The notes: a model not told the origin generated them from the letters alone. Shown: positions 15,463 through 25,399, numbered from the stretch's first letter. The stretch: 64,000 nt of DNA from Microbacterium sp. SLBN-154 (GCF_006715565.1 NZ_VFNL01000001.1:3508006-3572005); one strand, 5' to 3'. Made by a program: numbers and translations.

Positions 15463-16146
15463 ATGTCCGACGAGCCCGCTCCCGCCCTCGCCCTCGACGA
15501 CGACCTGGTGCTGTGGTCGGCGGATCCCGACGACCGCGCCGGGCGGCCGCTGCTGGTGCTGCTGCACGGCTACGGCGCCGATGAGCGCGACCTCTTCGGG
15601 CTCGTCCCCTTCCTCCCGTCCGACTTCGTGGTCGCCGCGGTGCGGGCACCGCTCACCCCGCCGTGGCCGTCGCCCGGATACTCCTGGTACCCCATCGAGG
15701 GTCTGCAGAGCCGCGATCCGGGGGCTGTCACGTCGGCTGCGCAGGCATTGCTGCGCTGGCTGGATGCCGCGGCCACGCCGGCGACGACCGTCGGCCTGCT
15801 GGGGTTCTCGCAGGGTGCCGCCGTCGCTCTGCAGGCGCTTCGCCTGAATCACGAGCGGTTCGCCTTCGCGGTGAACCTGTCGGGCTACGTCACGCCGGGG
15901 GCGCTCTCGGGCGACGCCGCCCTCGCTGCCCGCCGTCCCCCGGTGTTCTGGGGTCGCGGCTCCCGCGACGACGTCATCCCCGCCGCTCTGGTGGAGCACA
16001 CCACGAGCTGGCTCCCCGAGCATGTCGACCTCAGCGGGAGGCTGTACCCGGGGCTCACCCACAGCGTCTCCGAGGACGAGCTGCGCGATGTGCAGGTCTT
16101 CCTCGACAAGCGTCTCGCCGCGATGACGGAGGCCGAGGCCGGGTAG
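15463..16146 (+). CDS. Phospholipase/carboxylesterase family alpha/beta hydrolase
   Basis: A 227-residue hydrolase. The oxyanion motif LLHGYGADERDLFGL and the nucleophile elbow GFSQGAA (Ser116) are present; the acid and base are the aspartate of GRGSRDDVIP and the histidine of GLTHSVSEDEL. This places it in the small serine esterase group that includes YpfH and acyl-protein thioesterase-like enzymes. No signal peptide, so cytoplasmic. The ATG at 15463 follows GGAAGGA. The natural substrate cannot be deduced. Confidence 0.88.
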   Translation: MSDEPAPALALDDDLVLWSADPDDRAGRPLLVLLHGYGADERDLFGLVPFLPSDFVVAAVRAPLTPPWPSPGYSWYPIEGLQSRDPGAVTSAAQALLRWLDAAATPATTVGLLGFSQGAAVALQALRLNHERFAFAVNLSGYVTPGALSGDAALAARRPPVFWGRGSRDDVIPAALVEHTTSWLPEHVDLSGRLYPGLTHSVSEDELRDVQVFLDKRLAAMTEAEAG

Positions 16147-16178
16147 GTCGAACGGAGGTCGAGCCGAGAGGGTCGGTG

Positions 16179-16538
16179 TCAGTCGCCTCCGCCACCCCCG
16201 CCGCCCCCTTCGCCGGCGCCGGCGCCTCCGTCGAAGCCGCCGTCGGTGGAGTGCCGGTCATCCCAGGTCGCAGCCCCCGTCGCTCCGGCGGTCTCCCCTC
16301 CGCCCGAGCGATCGGGGCGACGCGTCGACGGCGACCGAGCCGCGCCGAACGCCAGGGCGAGTGCCAACCCGAGCCCCACACCGATGGCGATGCCCACGGC
16401 GACGTCGCTGAGCGCCGAACCGATCGCCACGCCCACGGCGACTCCGATGGCGATCCCGCCGAACCATCCCCCTGCCCACCGATCGGGGCGACCCCCGTCG
16501 GCGCCTCGATCGGTGGGCAGGGGCCTCACGCTACGCAC
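16179..16538 (-). CDS. Small glycine-rich membrane protein, hypothetical
   Basis: A 119-residue protein. Residues 25-67 are a long run of glycine-zipper helices (GGIAIGVAVGVAIGSAL, VGIAIGVGLGLALALAFG), predicted to be two membrane segments. The C-terminus is polar, ending in a run of glycines and an aspartate. No family is recognised. It borders the repeat region at 16640-17405, and the opposite frame is also open, so support comes mainly from the clean hydrophobic pattern. Confidence 0.55.
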   Translation of the reverse strand: MRSVRPLPTDRGADGGRPDRWAGGWFGGIAIGVAVGVAIGSALSDVAVGIAIGVGLGLALALAFGAARSPSTRRPDRSGGGETAGATGAATWDDRHSTDGGFDGGAGAGEGGGGGGGGD

Positions 16539-16650
16539 GGCGCCTTCCGTGCGCGTCCCTCGCCGGGCGGACTCCGCTCCGCCCCTCGGCGGAGTGTGCG
16601 AGGGGCGCGCGATCGGGTCGCCGGGTCGCCGTGCGCATGGCGCGCGGCAC

Positions 16651-17405
16651 GCGACCCGTCACAAAGTGCGGCTCGCGCATCGCCAGGGCAGCATTTCTTG
16701 ACGGGTGGCCGAATCGTCGGGCCGCCGGGCCGCCGGGCCGCCGGGCCGCCGGGCCGCCGGGCCGTCGGGCCGCCGGGCCGCCGGGCCGTCGGGCCGTCGG
16801 GCGCGGAGCGCGCGCTCCGCGCTCTCCGCGCGACCCGGCCGTGATTGCGCGAAGCGCCGCTCACCCCGCGACCCGTCAGAAAATGCGGCCCGCACGGCCC
16901 ACGGGCAGCGTTTCTCGACGATCGGCCACGCGCCGGCGCGCGCGAAGCGCCGCTCACCCCGCGACCCGTCAGAAAATGCGGCCCGCACGGCCCACGGGCA
17001 GCGTTTCTCGACGGATCGGCCACGCGCCGGCGCGCGCGAAGCGCCGCTCGCCCCGCGACCCGTCAGAAAGTGCGGCCTGGGCGGCCCACGGGCAGCGTTT
17101 CTCGACGGGTCGAAGCCGCTTCGCCCCTGCGCGCGACGCGCCGCTCGCCCCGCGACCCGTCTAAGAGTGCGGCTCGCTCGGCGCGAGGGCGACGTTTTCC
17201 GACGGATCGGTCACGCGCCGGCGTGCGTGACGCCGCTCGCCCCCGCGACCCGCCAAAGAATGCGGGTTGCACGGCCCACGGGCAGCGTTTCTCGACGATC
17301 GGCCACGCGCCGGCGCGCGCGAAGCGCCGCTCACCCCGCGACCCGTCAGAAAGTGCGGCCTGGGCGGCCCACGGGCAGCGTTCTTCGACGGGTCGACGAT
17401 GGAAC
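16651..17405. repeat. 93-bp imperfect tandem repeat array with palindromic units
   Basis: Units aligned on GCGACCCGTC begin at 16651 (diverged), 16868, 16961, 17055, 17152, 17245 and 17338, giving spacings of 93, 94, 97, 93 and 93 bp after the first. A unit reads GCGACCCGTCAGAAAxTGCGG, then ACGGCCCACGGGCAGC, then GTTTCTCGACGGATCGGCC, then CACGCGCCGGCGCGCGCGAAG. The ends GACCCGTC-AGAAA and TTTCTCGACGGGTC are inverted, so each unit can form a hairpin. It fills most of the gene-free stretch 16539-17601. Open frames across it are by-products of the 93-bp period. Confidence 0.88.
16715..16802. repeat. Octamer satellite (CCGCCGGG)n
   Basis: About eleven tandem copies of an 8-bp unit GGGCCGCC, with some units changed to GGGCCGTC. 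It sits inside the larger repeat region, between the diverged first 93-bp unit and the regular copies, and may vary in copy number by slippage. Confidence 0.9.
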
Positions 17406-17601
17406 CCCACCCCTTGCGAGGCACCCGGGATGACCCGCTACAGTGTTCAGGTCCTGTTCCCGACGTGAGGAAATCCGGTGAAGGTATCCGACGGCTCCGC
17501 GTTCACGCGCTGACACCGTCGACCCGCCGCATCCGTCAGGTCTTCTCTGCCGCATCTCGGCGCCCGGTGTCTGCGCATCCCTCAGACATCCGGGAGGCCT
17601 C

Positions 17602-19230
17602 GTGCCGCAGTCATCCGTTCATCCCTCCGTCGTCCTCGACGACGTCTCGTTCCACTGGCCCGACGGGACGGTCGCGCTCCGCGACGTCTCGGGCTCCTTC
17701 CCCGCGGGCCGCACGGGCCTCGTCGGCCGAAACGGCACGGGCAAGACCACTCTCCTCCGCCTCATCGCCGGCGACCTGATCCCGGCGGCGGGGCGCATCC
17801 AGCGCACCGCCGATGTGGCGACCCTCGCGCAGCGGCTGACGCTCGACGTCGACATCCCCGTCGCCGACCTGTTGGGCGCCGGTCCGGCCCTGCGCGCGGT
17901 CCGTGCGATCGAGGCCGGCGATGTCGACCCCCAGCACTTCGACACCGTCGGCGACGACTGGGACATCGAGGCGCGCTGCCACGCCGCCCTCGCAGAGGCG
18001 GGTCTCAGGCCCGACATGCTCGATCGCCGCGTGGGAGAACTGTCGGGCGGCGAGGCCGTGCTCGCCGCGATCGCGGGCATCCGCGCGGGCGGGGCGACCA
18101 TCACCCTGCTCGACGAGCCGACGAACAACCTCGATCGCGATGCGCGCCACCACCTCTACGACCTGGTCGACCAGTGGCAGGGAACGCTCATCGTCGTCAG
18201 CCACGACACCGCCCTGCTCGAGCGCATGGACGACACCGCCGAGCTCTACGACCACACGCTGTCGGTGTTCGGCGGGCCCTACTCGCAGTGGCGAGCCTGG
18301 CTCGATGCGGAACAGGACGCAGCGCGCCAGGCCGAGCGTGCCGCTGCGCAGCGCTACCGCCGAGAGCGGCGCGACCGCATCGAAGCCGAGACGAAGATCT
18401 CGCACCGCATGGCGATGGGACGCAAGGCGGAGCGCGAGAAGCGCGTCCCGAAGATCGTCGCAGGCGGGCTGAAGCGGGCCGCACAGGTGTCCGCCGGCAA
18501 GTACCGCGGCGAGATGGCCGACCGCGAGCAGGCTGCCCGTGCGGATCTCGACCTCGCCGAGCGGCGGATCCGCGACGACGATGCGGTGCGCATCGACCTC
18601 CCCGACCCGGGGGTCGCGGCGGGACGCCGCATCGCCACCCTCTCCGGCGACGACCGCGCGTGGATCATCCAGGGCCCGGAGCGCGTGGCCCTCGTCGGCC
18701 CGAACGGGGCGGGGAAGACCACTGCGCTGGAACGCCTCGTCGGCGGGGGCGGTTGCGTCGGCGACATCCTGCTCGAACCTCACACCGACCGGATCGGCTA
18801 CCTTCCGCAGCGGGTGGACGGGCTGAACGATCAGGAATCCGTGCTCGCGAACATCGCCGCCGCCGCGCCGCACACCGGCACGGTGGAACTGCGCAACCGG
18901 CTCGCGCGATTCCTCATCCGGGGTGCGGCGGTCGATCGACCGGTGTCGGCGCTGTCAGGCGGGGAGCGATTCCGGGTGGCGCTGGCCCACCTCCTCCTGG
19001 CCGACCCGGCGCCTCACCTTCTGGTGCTCGACGAACCGACGAACAACCTCGATCTCGACACCGTCGACCAGCTCGTCGCCGCACTCTCGTCGTACCGGGG
19101 GGCCGTGCTGGTCGTGAGCCACGACGACGCGTTCCTCCGCCGGCTCGGCGTGGACCTCGTGCTCGAGTTGAGGGACGGTGTGCTGCGGGAGACGGACCTC
19201 AGCGGGGACAAGCCGCTGGACGTGGAGTGA
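17602..19230 (+). CDS. ABC-F family ATP-binding protein
   Basis: A 542-residue soluble protein with two ABC domains and no membrane segment. Domain 1: Walker [10 protein letters not shown], signature ELSGGEAV, Walker [13 protein letters not shown]. Domain 2: Walker [10 protein letters not shown], signature [13 protein letters not shown], Walker [13 protein letters not shown]. The linker between them (residues 240-325) is a charged helical arm rich in Arg and Ala, as in ribosome-acting ABC-F factors. Such proteins adjust translation or protect ribosomes from antibiotics. GTG start preceded by GGGAGG. The gene lies just after the repeat array with a roughly 150-nt leader. Confidence 0.92.
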   Translation: MPQSSVHPSVVLDDVSFHWPDGTVALRDVSGSFPAGRTGLVGRNGTGKTTLLRLIAGDLIPAAGRIQRTADVATLAQRLTLDVDIPVADLLGAGPALRAVRAIEAGDVDPQHFDTVGDDWDIEARCHAALAEAGLRPDMLDRRVGELSGGEAVLAAIAGIRAGGATITLLDEPTNNLDRDARHHLYDLVDQWQGTLIVVSHDTALLERMDDTAELYDHTLSVFGGPYSQWRAWLDAEQDAARQAERAAAQRYRRERRDRIEAETKISHRMAMGRKAEREKRVPKIVAGGLKRAAQVSAGKYRGEMADREQAARADLDLAERRIRDDDAVRIDLPDPGVAAGRRIATLSGDDRAWIIQGPERVALVGPNGAGKTTALERLVGGGGCVGDILLEPHTDRIGYLPQRVDGLNDQESVLANIAAAAPHTGTVELRNRLARFLIRGAAVDRPVSALSGGERFRVALAHLLLADPAPHLLVLDEPTNNLDLDTVDQLVAALSSYRGAVLVVSHDDAFLRRLGVDLVLELRDGVLRETDLSGDKPLDVE

Positions 19231-19285
19231 GGAAGAGGCCGGTCAAGCCCGCCCCGATGTCGGAGGTGCGCGGGAAGATGGGGGG

Positions 19286-22200
19286 ATGAGCGACGCCTCG
19301 ACGGTGGCGGCACCTGAGGTGCTCGGCCGCTTCGGTCCTGCGACCCAGGACTGGTTCCGTGGCGCCTTCGCCGAACCGACGGCGGCGCAAGCCGGGGCAT
19401 GGGATGCGATCTCCCACGGCAAGCACGCACTCGTGGTCGCGCCGACCGGCTCGGGGAAGACCCTGTCGGCATTCCTGTGGGCGATCGACCGCATCTTCCG
19501 GGAGAAGGATGCTCCGGCGAAGACCTCCGACGATGCTCCCCGCCGCCGCCGCGGCGGCACCCGGGCGACCCCTCCCGCTCAAACCCGGGTGCTCTACATC
19601 TCGCCGCTGAAGGCCCTGGGCGTCGACGTCGAGCGCAACCTCCGGTCTCCGCTTGTCGGCATCGGCCAATCGGGGCGCCGGCTCGGCCAGCCCGTGCCGA
19701 ACGTCACCGTCGGCGTGCGCTCGGGCGACACCTCCTCGAGCGACCGCCGCAAGCTCGTCACCGATCCTCCCGACATCCTGATCACCACGCCCGAGTCGCT
19801 GTATCTCATGCTCACCAGCCAGGCCGGTGAGACTCTCCGCGAGGTGCACACCGTCATCATCGACGAGGTGCACGCCGTGGCCGCCACCAAGCGCGGTGCA
19901 CACCTGGCGGTGAGCCTCGAGCGCCTCGACGCGTTGCGGCAGTCGCACGACGCCGGCGTGGCACCAGCGCAGCGCATCGGCTTGTCGGCCACCGTTCGGC
20001 CGATCGACGAGGTCGCGCGCTTCCTCGGGGGATCGCAACCGGTCGAGATCGTCGCGCCACCGTCGACCAAGGCCTTCGACCTGCGCGTCGTGGTGCCCGT
20101 CGAAGACATGCTCAATCCGCCGCCGCCTCCGGGAGCGCCCCCCGAACCGGTGGACGGCGGCGACGCCTCCGGTGACTGGTACGCGCCCGACTCCGCTCCG
20201 GAGGAGCGGACCGGATCGCTGTGGCCGCACGTCGAGGAGGCGATCGTCGATCGCATCCTCGCCCACCGGTCGACGATCGTGTTCTCCAACTCTCGACGTC
20301 TCGCCGAGCGATTGACCGGCCGGCTGAACGAGATCTACGCCGAGCGCATCGGCGCCGAGATCCCAGATCCGACGGCCCCCGCCGCGATGATGTCTCAGGC
20401 CGGGTCGTCGGCAGGCGCGCCCGCCGTCCTCGCCAAGGCCCACCACGGCTCGGTGTCGAAGGAGCAGCGCGCCCAGGTCGAGGAAGAGCTGAAGTCGGGC
20501 GTGCTCCGCTGCGTCGTGGCGACGTCGAGCCTCGAGCTCGGTATCGACATGGGCGCGGTCGATCTCGTCATCCAGGTCGAGGCTCCCCCGTCGGCGGCAT
20601 CGGGGCTGCAGCGCATCGGCCGCGCGGGCCACCAGGTGGGCGAGGTGAGCCGCGCCGCCCTGTTCCCCAAGCACCGCGGCGATGTGCTGCACACCGCGAT
20701 CGTCACCGAGCGGATGCTCGCCGGGAAGATCGAGGCGATCGCGGTCCCGCAGAATCCCCTCGACATCCTCGCCCAGCAGACCGTCGCCGCATGCGCCCTC
20801 GGACCGATCGACGTGGAGGGCTGGTTCGAGACGGTCAAGCGCAGCGCCCCTTTCCGCACCCTCCCCCGCTCCGCCTACGAGGCCACGCTCGACCTGCTGG
20901 CCGGGCGCTTCCCGTCGGACGAGTTCGCTGAGCTCCGGCCGAGGCTGGTGTGGGATCGCGACCACGGCACCCTCACCGGTCGTCCCGGCTCCCAGCGGAT
21001 CGCCGTGACGAGTGGGGGGACGATCCCCGACCGAGGCCTGTTCGGGGTGTTCGTCGCCGGAGAGAGCAGCAACGCCCGCGTCGGCGAGCTCGACGAGGAG
21101 ATGGTCTACGAATCCCGGGTCAATGACGTGTTCACCCTCGGCACGACCAGCTGGCGAATCGTGGAGATCACTCACGACCGGGTGAACGTCGTGCCGGCCT
21201 TCGGTCAGCCGGGCAAGCTCCCCTTCTGGCACGGTGACGGCATCGGTCGTCCCGCAGAGCTCGGCGAGGCCCTCGGGAAGTTCTCCCGAGAGGTGACGTC
21301 GGCGGGGCCCGAGAAGGCGGCGCAACGCCTCGACGCCGCCGGCCTCGACCCGCACGCGCAGCAGAACCTCCTCACCTACCTCGCCGAGCAGCGCGAGGCC
21401 ACCGGATCCCTCCCGACAGACCGCACGCTCACGGTCGAGCGCTCCCGCGACGAGGTCGGCGATTGGCGGGTCATCCTTCATTCCCCGTTCGGCATGCAGG
21501 TGCACGCGCCTTGGGCGCTCGCGGTGAACGCCCGGATCCGCGAGCGCCTCGGCGTCGAAGGCGCGGCCGTCGCCAGCGACGACGGCATCATCGCCCGGGT
21601 GCCGGATGCCACGGCGGAGCCGCCCGGCGCGGAGCTGTTCGTGTTCGAACTCGACGAGCTCGAGCAGATCGTCACCGACGAGGTCGGCGGATCGGCGCTG
21701 TTCGCCTCCCGGTTCCGCGAATGCGCCGCGCGCGCCCTCCTCATGCCGCGGACGAACCCCAACCGCCGAAGCCCGCTGTGGCAGCAGCGTCAACGTGCCG
21801 CCCAGCTGCTCGAGGTCGCGCGGCGCTACCCGACCTTCCCGATCATCCTCGAGACACTCCGCGAAGTGCTGCAGGACGTGTACGACCTGCCGGCGTTGCT
21901 GCGCATCGCCGCGAGCATCGCCGATCGCCGCATCCGACTCATCGAGACGACCACCAGCCAGCCGTCGCCCTTCGCCCGCGACCTCCTGTTCGGGTACGTC
22001 GGGGCGTTCATGTACGAGGGCGACTCGCCCCTGGCCGAGCGTCGCGCTGCCGCGCTGTCCGTCGACCCCGCGCTCCTGGGTGAGCTGCTCGGCAAGGTCG
22101 AGATGCGAGAGCTGCTCGACCCGGACGTCATCGCGCAGTTCGAACGCGAAGTGCAGCGGCTCGATCCCGAACGCCGCGTGAAGGGGATCGAAGGGGTCGC

Positions 22201-24040
22201 CGATCTGCTCCGACTTCTGGGGCCCCTCGACGCCGACGACGTCACCGCGCGCCTTCAGCCGGACGAGGGGTCGCCGTCCGCCGTTCCCGAGCGGCAGACC
22301 GCCCTGGCGCTTCTCGACGCCCTCGTCGAGGCGCGACGCGCGATCCCCGTCACCATCGGCGGGGTACCCCGCGTCGCCGGTATCGAAGACGCCGGTCGCC
22401 TGCGCGACGCGTTGGGAGTGGCCCTGCCCGTGGGCATCCCGGTGGCGTTCCTCGAGCCGCTGGCCGATCCACTGGGCGACCTCGTCGCGCGCTACGCGCG
22501 CACCCACGGCCCGTTCCGAACCGATGACGTCGCCACCCGCCTGGGCATCGGCACCGCCGTCGCCCGCCTCACCCTGCAGCGCCTCGAAGCGCAGGGACGC
22601 CTCTCGAGCGGGTTCTTCCTTCCCGTGGGCGACGACCGGACCGGTCGCGCCGAGGAGGCCGAGTGGTGCGACAGCGAGGTGCTGCGCCGCCTGCGGATGC
22701 GCTCGCTGGCCGCCATCCGCGGCAGCGTCGAGCCCGTTCCCCCCGACGCCTTCGCGCGATTCCTGCCCGAATGGCAGCATGTCACCCGGCCCCTCGAAGG
22801 CATCGACGGCGTCGCCGCCGTCGTCGAGCAGCTGGCGGGGGTTCCCATCCCGGCCAGCGCATGGGAGTCGCTCATCCTCCCGTCGCGTGTCAGCGACTAC
22901 TCCCCGGCCCTGCTGGACGAGCTGACCACCAGCGGTGAGGTGGTCTGGTCCGGACACGGCTCGCTCCCCGGACGCGACGGCTGGATCGCCCTGCATCCGG
23001 CCGACACCGTTCCGCTCACGCTCGCACCGATCGAGGACGAGCTCGCGGAGGATTCGCTCGAAGCCCGCATCATCGAGGTGCTCGAGGCCGGTGGCGCGTA
23101 TTTCGCGGCTCAGTTGCGCTCGCTGGCCCACGCCGAGAACGAGCAGTCCGTGATCGATGCCCTCTGGGCGCTGACGTGGACCGGTCGCGTCACCAACGAC
23201 ACCTTCGCGCCTATCCGAACTCTTCTCGCCGGGGGCTCGCAGGCCCACCGGGTCAGCCGGCGGGCGCCGCGCGCGCGGATGTATCGCGGCGCGGCCCTGC
23301 CCCGTGTCACCCCGTCGGCGCCGCCACGCCCGCCGGCGATCGGCGGGCGCTGGTCGCTCCTTCCCGCGGTCGAGCCCGACCCCGCGCTGCGGGCGACGGC
23401 GGCGGCGAGCCTGCTGCTCGACCGCTACGGCGTGGTGACGCGCGGCTCCGTTCAATCCGAGGGGACGCCCGGTGGCTTCGCTCAGGCTTATCGCGTGCTC
23501 GCGGGCTTCGAGGAGGCCGGCCACTGCCGACGCGGGTACGTGATCGAGAAGCTCGGCGCCGCCCAGTTCGCCGCGTCGAGCACGGTCGATCGCCTGCGCC
23601 ACTTCGCCGCTCTGCCCGACCCGCCGCCACGGGCGGCCGTCACCCTCGCTGCGACCGATCCCGCCAACCCTTACGGCGCCGCTCTGGGGTGGCCACGTGT
23701 CGAGGGCGTCTCCCACCGGCCCGGCCGGAAAGCCGGCGGCCTCGTCGTCCTGGTCGACGGTCGTCTGGTGCTGTACGTCGAGCGCGGGGGCAAATCGACG
23801 CTCGCATTCACCGACGATGTCGCCTCGCTGCAGTCGGCGGCGCGCGACCTGGCCGCGACGATCGCCGCGCGCCGGCTCGACACGGTGACGATCGAACAGG
23901 TCAACGGCTCGTTCGTTCTCGGCACGCCCGTGGGAGGCGCACTGCGTGAGGCCGGTTTCGTCGAAAGCCCCCGTGGTCTGACGCTGCGCCGCGCCACCGC
24001 GGCCGCAGCCGGTGCGGGAGGACCGGGGCGCCGTGCCTGA
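19286..24040 (+). CDS. lhr: Lhr-family ATP-dependent helicase
   Basis: A 1584-residue superfamily 2 helicase of the Lhr type, as in mycobacteria (about 1500). Motifs: Walker A APTGSGKT (Lys58), DEVH at 193-196, GLSATVRP as motif III, then RecA2 with TSSLELGIDMG and RIGRAGHQ (motif VI). After the core come the Lhr winged helix and the long C-terminal Lhr-CTD. Lhr is a 3'-5' helicase, upregulated by DNA damage in mycobacteria, that unwinds RNA:DNA duplexes. A 43-residue insert (SDDAPRRRRGG) lies after motif I. The stop overlaps the start of the Nei2 gene. Confidence 0.95.
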   Translation: MSDASTVAAPEVLGRFGPATQDWFRGAFAEPTAAQAGAWDAISHGKHALVVAPTGSGKTLSAFLWAIDRIFREKDAPAKTSDDAPRRRRGGTRATPPAQTRVLYISPLKALGVDVERNLRSPLVGIGQSGRRLGQPVPNVTVGVRSGDTSSSDRRKLVTDPPDILITTPESLYLMLTSQAGETLREVHTVIIDEVHAVAATKRGAHLAVSLERLDALRQSHDAGVAPAQRIGLSATVRPIDEVARFLGGSQPVEIVAPPSTKAFDLRVVVPVEDMLNPPPPPGAPPEPVDGGDASGDWYAPDSAPEERTGSLWPHVEEAIVDRILAHRSTIVFSNSRRLAERLTGRLNEIYAERIGAEIPDPTAPAAMMSQAGSSAGAPAVLAKAHHGSVSKEQRAQVEEELKSGVLRCVVATSSLELGIDMGAVDLVIQVEAPPSAASGLQRIGRAGHQVGEVSRAALFPKHRGDVLHTAIVTERMLAGKIEAIAVPQNPLDILAQQTVAACALGPIDVEGWFETVKRSAPFRTLPRSAYEATLDLLAGRFPSDEFAELRPRLVWDRDHGTLTGRPGSQRIAVTSGGTIPDRGLFGVFVAGESSNARVGELDEEMVYESRVNDVFTLGTTSWRIVEITHDRVNVVPAFGQPGKLPFWHGDGIGRPAELGEALGKFSREVTSAGPEKAAQRLDAAGLDPHAQQNLLTYLAEQREATGSLPTDRTLTVERSRDEVGDWRVILHSPFGMQVHAPWALAVNARIRERLGVEGAAVASDDGIIARVPDATAEPPGAELFVFELDELEQIVTDEVGGSALFASRFRECAARALLMPRTNPNRRSPLWQQRQRAAQLLEVARRYPTFPIILETLREVLQDVYDLPALLRIAASIADRRIRLIETTTSQPSPFARDLLFGYVGAFMYEGDSPLAERRAAALSVDPALLGELLGKVEMRELLDPDVIAQFEREVQRLDPERRVKGIEGVADLLRLLGPLDADDVTARLQPDEGSPSAVPERQTALALLDALVEARRAIPVTIGGVPRVAGIEDAGRLRDALGVALPVGIPVAFLEPLADPLGDLVARYARTHGPFRTDDVATRLGIGTAVARLTLQRLEAQGRLSSGFFLPVGDDRTGRAEEAEWCDSEVLRRLRMRSLAAIRGSVEPVPPDAFARFLPEWQHVTRPLEGIDGVAAVVEQLAGVPIPASAWESLILPSRVSDYSPALLDELTTSGEVVWSGHGSLPGRDGWIALHPADTVPLTLAPIEDELAEDSLEARIIEVLEAGGAYFAAQLRSLAHAENEQSVIDALWALTWTGRVTNDTFAPIRTLLAGGSQAHRVSRRAPRARMYRGAALPRVTPSAPPRPPAIGGRWSLLPAVEPDPALRATAAASLLLDRYGVVTRGSVQSEGTPGGFAQAYRVLAGFEEAGHCRRGYVIEKLGAAQFAASSTVDRLRHFAALPDPPPRAAVTLAATDPANPYGAALGWPRVEGVSHRPGRKAGGLVVLVDGRLVLYVERGGKSTLAFTDDVASLQSAARDLAATIAARRLDTVTIEQVNGSFVLGTPVGGALREAGFVESPRGLTLRRATAAAAGAGGPGRRA

Positions 24041-24806
24041 GGGCGACACCGTCTTCCGTGCGGCGCGACGGCTTCACGAGGCACTCGCCGGTCATCCGGT
24101 GGCGCGTTTCGACCTGCGGGTTCCGCAGGTGGCGACGGTCGATCTGACCGGAGAGACCGTGCACGCGGTGGTCCCGCGGGGCAAGCACATCCTGCACCGC
24201 ATCGGCTCCTGGACCTTGCACAGCCATCTCAAGATGGAGGGCGAGTGGCACGTCTATCGCCGCGGCGGGCGGTGGCGCAAACCCGGGTACAAGGCCCGCG
24301 CCATCGTCGGCACGACGGAGTGGGACACCGTCGGCTTCGACCTGGCGGACATCGCCGTCGTCCCGACCGAACGGGAAGGCGAGCTCGTGGATCACCTCGG
24401 CCCCGATCCGCTGTCGAAGGACTGGGACCCCGCCGAGGCGGCACGACGGCTCTCGTCGGACCCCCGCGAGATTCATGTCGCCCTGCTGGAGCAGCGACAC
24501 GTCGCGGGGTTCGGCAACGAGTACGCCAACGAGATCCTCTTCGTCCGCGGCATCCTCCCCACCACCCCCGCACCCGAGGTCGACGCGGCAGCGCTACTCG
24601 ATGTCGGGGTACGGATGATCCGAGCCAACCGCGACCGCTCGGGCCGCACGTTCACCGGCGACTCGCGCCCCGGGCAGAGCACCTGGGTCTACCGCCGCGA
24701 GGGACGGCCCTGCCGACGATGCGGCACACAGATCATCGGCGGAGAACTCGGGGCTGATCCGACGCGGGAACGCATCATCTTCTGGTGCCCGGTCTGCCAG
24801 ACCTGA
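24033..24806 (+). CDS. nei2: Fpg/Nei family DNA glycosylase (Nei2-like)
   Basis: A 257-residue endonuclease VIII-type glycosylase. The mature N-terminus is PEGDTVFR: Pro2 is the Schiff-base nucleophile and Glu3 the catalytic acid, which fixes the GTG at 24033. The H2TH segment contains VALLEQRHVAGFGNEYANEILF, and the C-terminal zinc finger reads CRRCG and FWCPVCQT. It excises oxidised bases and cuts at AP sites. It overlaps lhr by 8 nt; the same lhr-nei2 adjacency occurs in mycobacteria, which supports a joint repair role. Confidence 0.93.
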   Translation: MPEGDTVFRAARRLHEALAGHPVARFDLRVPQVATVDLTGETVHAVVPRGKHILHRIGSWTLHSHLKMEGEWHVYRRGGRWRKPGYKARAIVGTTEWDTVGFDLADIAVVPTEREGELVDHLGPDPLSKDWDPAEAARRLSSDPREIHVALLEQRHVAGFGNEYANEILFVRGILPTTPAPEVDAAALLDVGVRMIRANRDRSGRTFTGDSRPGQSTWVYRREGRPCRRCGTQIIGGELGADPTRERIIFWCPVCQT

Positions 24807-24958
24807 ACCGTCCGACCCGTCGACCCATCCGCTGCGTACCTCTGCGACGAAGACTTTGCAAGCCCCTGCATCCAAGAAGGCTGATGCGAGGGAATGTATC
24901 TGTGCAGGCATCGGTTGTATCTGTACTCGGCGCAACAACCGCGCTGAAGGAGGAGATC

Positions 24959-25366
24959 GTGGGTAAGAACTACGTCGACATCGAGAACGACCAGGGCGAG
25001 ACGCTCCGCTACCGCAAGCACGTCAACGGGCGCGGACTGATCGCTCACGGCGCAAAGGTGCACCCGACCGCCATCGTCGAGGCCGGCGCCTACGTCGAAC
25101 CCGGTGCTCAGATCGCCGCCGGTGCTCGGGTCGGGCGCGGTGCGTGGATCGAGGCGGAGGCCATGATCGGTCCCGAGGTTCACATCGCTCCCCACGCCCA
25201 CGTCGGACCCGGCGCGGTCATCGGCGGCGGCGCACGCATCGGCGTCCGCACGAACATCGGCGCGAACGCGCGGGTCGCGGTGAACTCCCTCATCCGCGAC
25301 GACGAGACGATCGCCGACGGTGAGCGGGTGGCGACCGACCGCCGCGGTTTCCGGCTGGCCGCCTGA
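24959..25366 (+). CDS. Hexapeptide-repeat (left-handed beta-helix) protein
   Basis: A 135-residue protein with hexapeptide repeats from residue 38: VHPTAIVEAGAYVEPGAQIAAGARVGRGAW and onward to about residue 115, the LbH fold of acyltransferases and of LpxA-like proteins. The first 30 residues (YVDIENDQGETLRYRKHVNGRG) form a small cap. No catalytic histidine in the usual place is obvious, so it may be structural or an acyltransferase with an unknown substrate. The GTG at 24959 follows AAGGAGGAG; the upstream continuation has no family likeness. Confidence 0.8.
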   Translation: MGKNYVDIENDQGETLRYRKHVNGRGLIAHGAKVHPTAIVEAGAYVEPGAQIAAGARVGRGAWIEAEAMIGPEVHIAPHAHVGPGAVIGGGARIGVRTNIGANARVAVNSLIRDDETIADGERVATDRRGFRLAA

Positions 25367-25399
25367 CCCCATCCACCGCCCAGCGCCGTCGGCCGCGAC

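Noticed and set aside
16651..17405. CRISPR array in the 93-bp repeat region
   Set aside because: Units are contiguous with no unique spacers, and no cas genes are near.
16705..17468. Open frames running through the 93-bp repeats with a repeated REAPLTPRPVRKCG-like protein
   Set aside because: Because the unit is 93 bp, a multiple of three, any frame without a stop in one unit stays open through several. Frames are open on both strands and shift at the 94- and 97-bp units, which coding repeats would not tolerate.
17440..17601. Leader-peptide attenuator ahead of the ABC-F gene
   Set aside because: A GTG-initiated frame in the leader runs on past the ABC-F start without a stop, and no clear alternative stem-loops were found, so the usual ribosome-stalling arrangement is not evident.
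19199..24049. A very long minus-strand open frame (about 1600 codons) opposite the helicase gene
   Set aside because: Its translation lacks any family signature, is rich in Arg, Gly, Asp and His, and mirrors the codons of lhr. Long antisense frames are expected in high-GC DNA; the plus strand has all helicase motifs.
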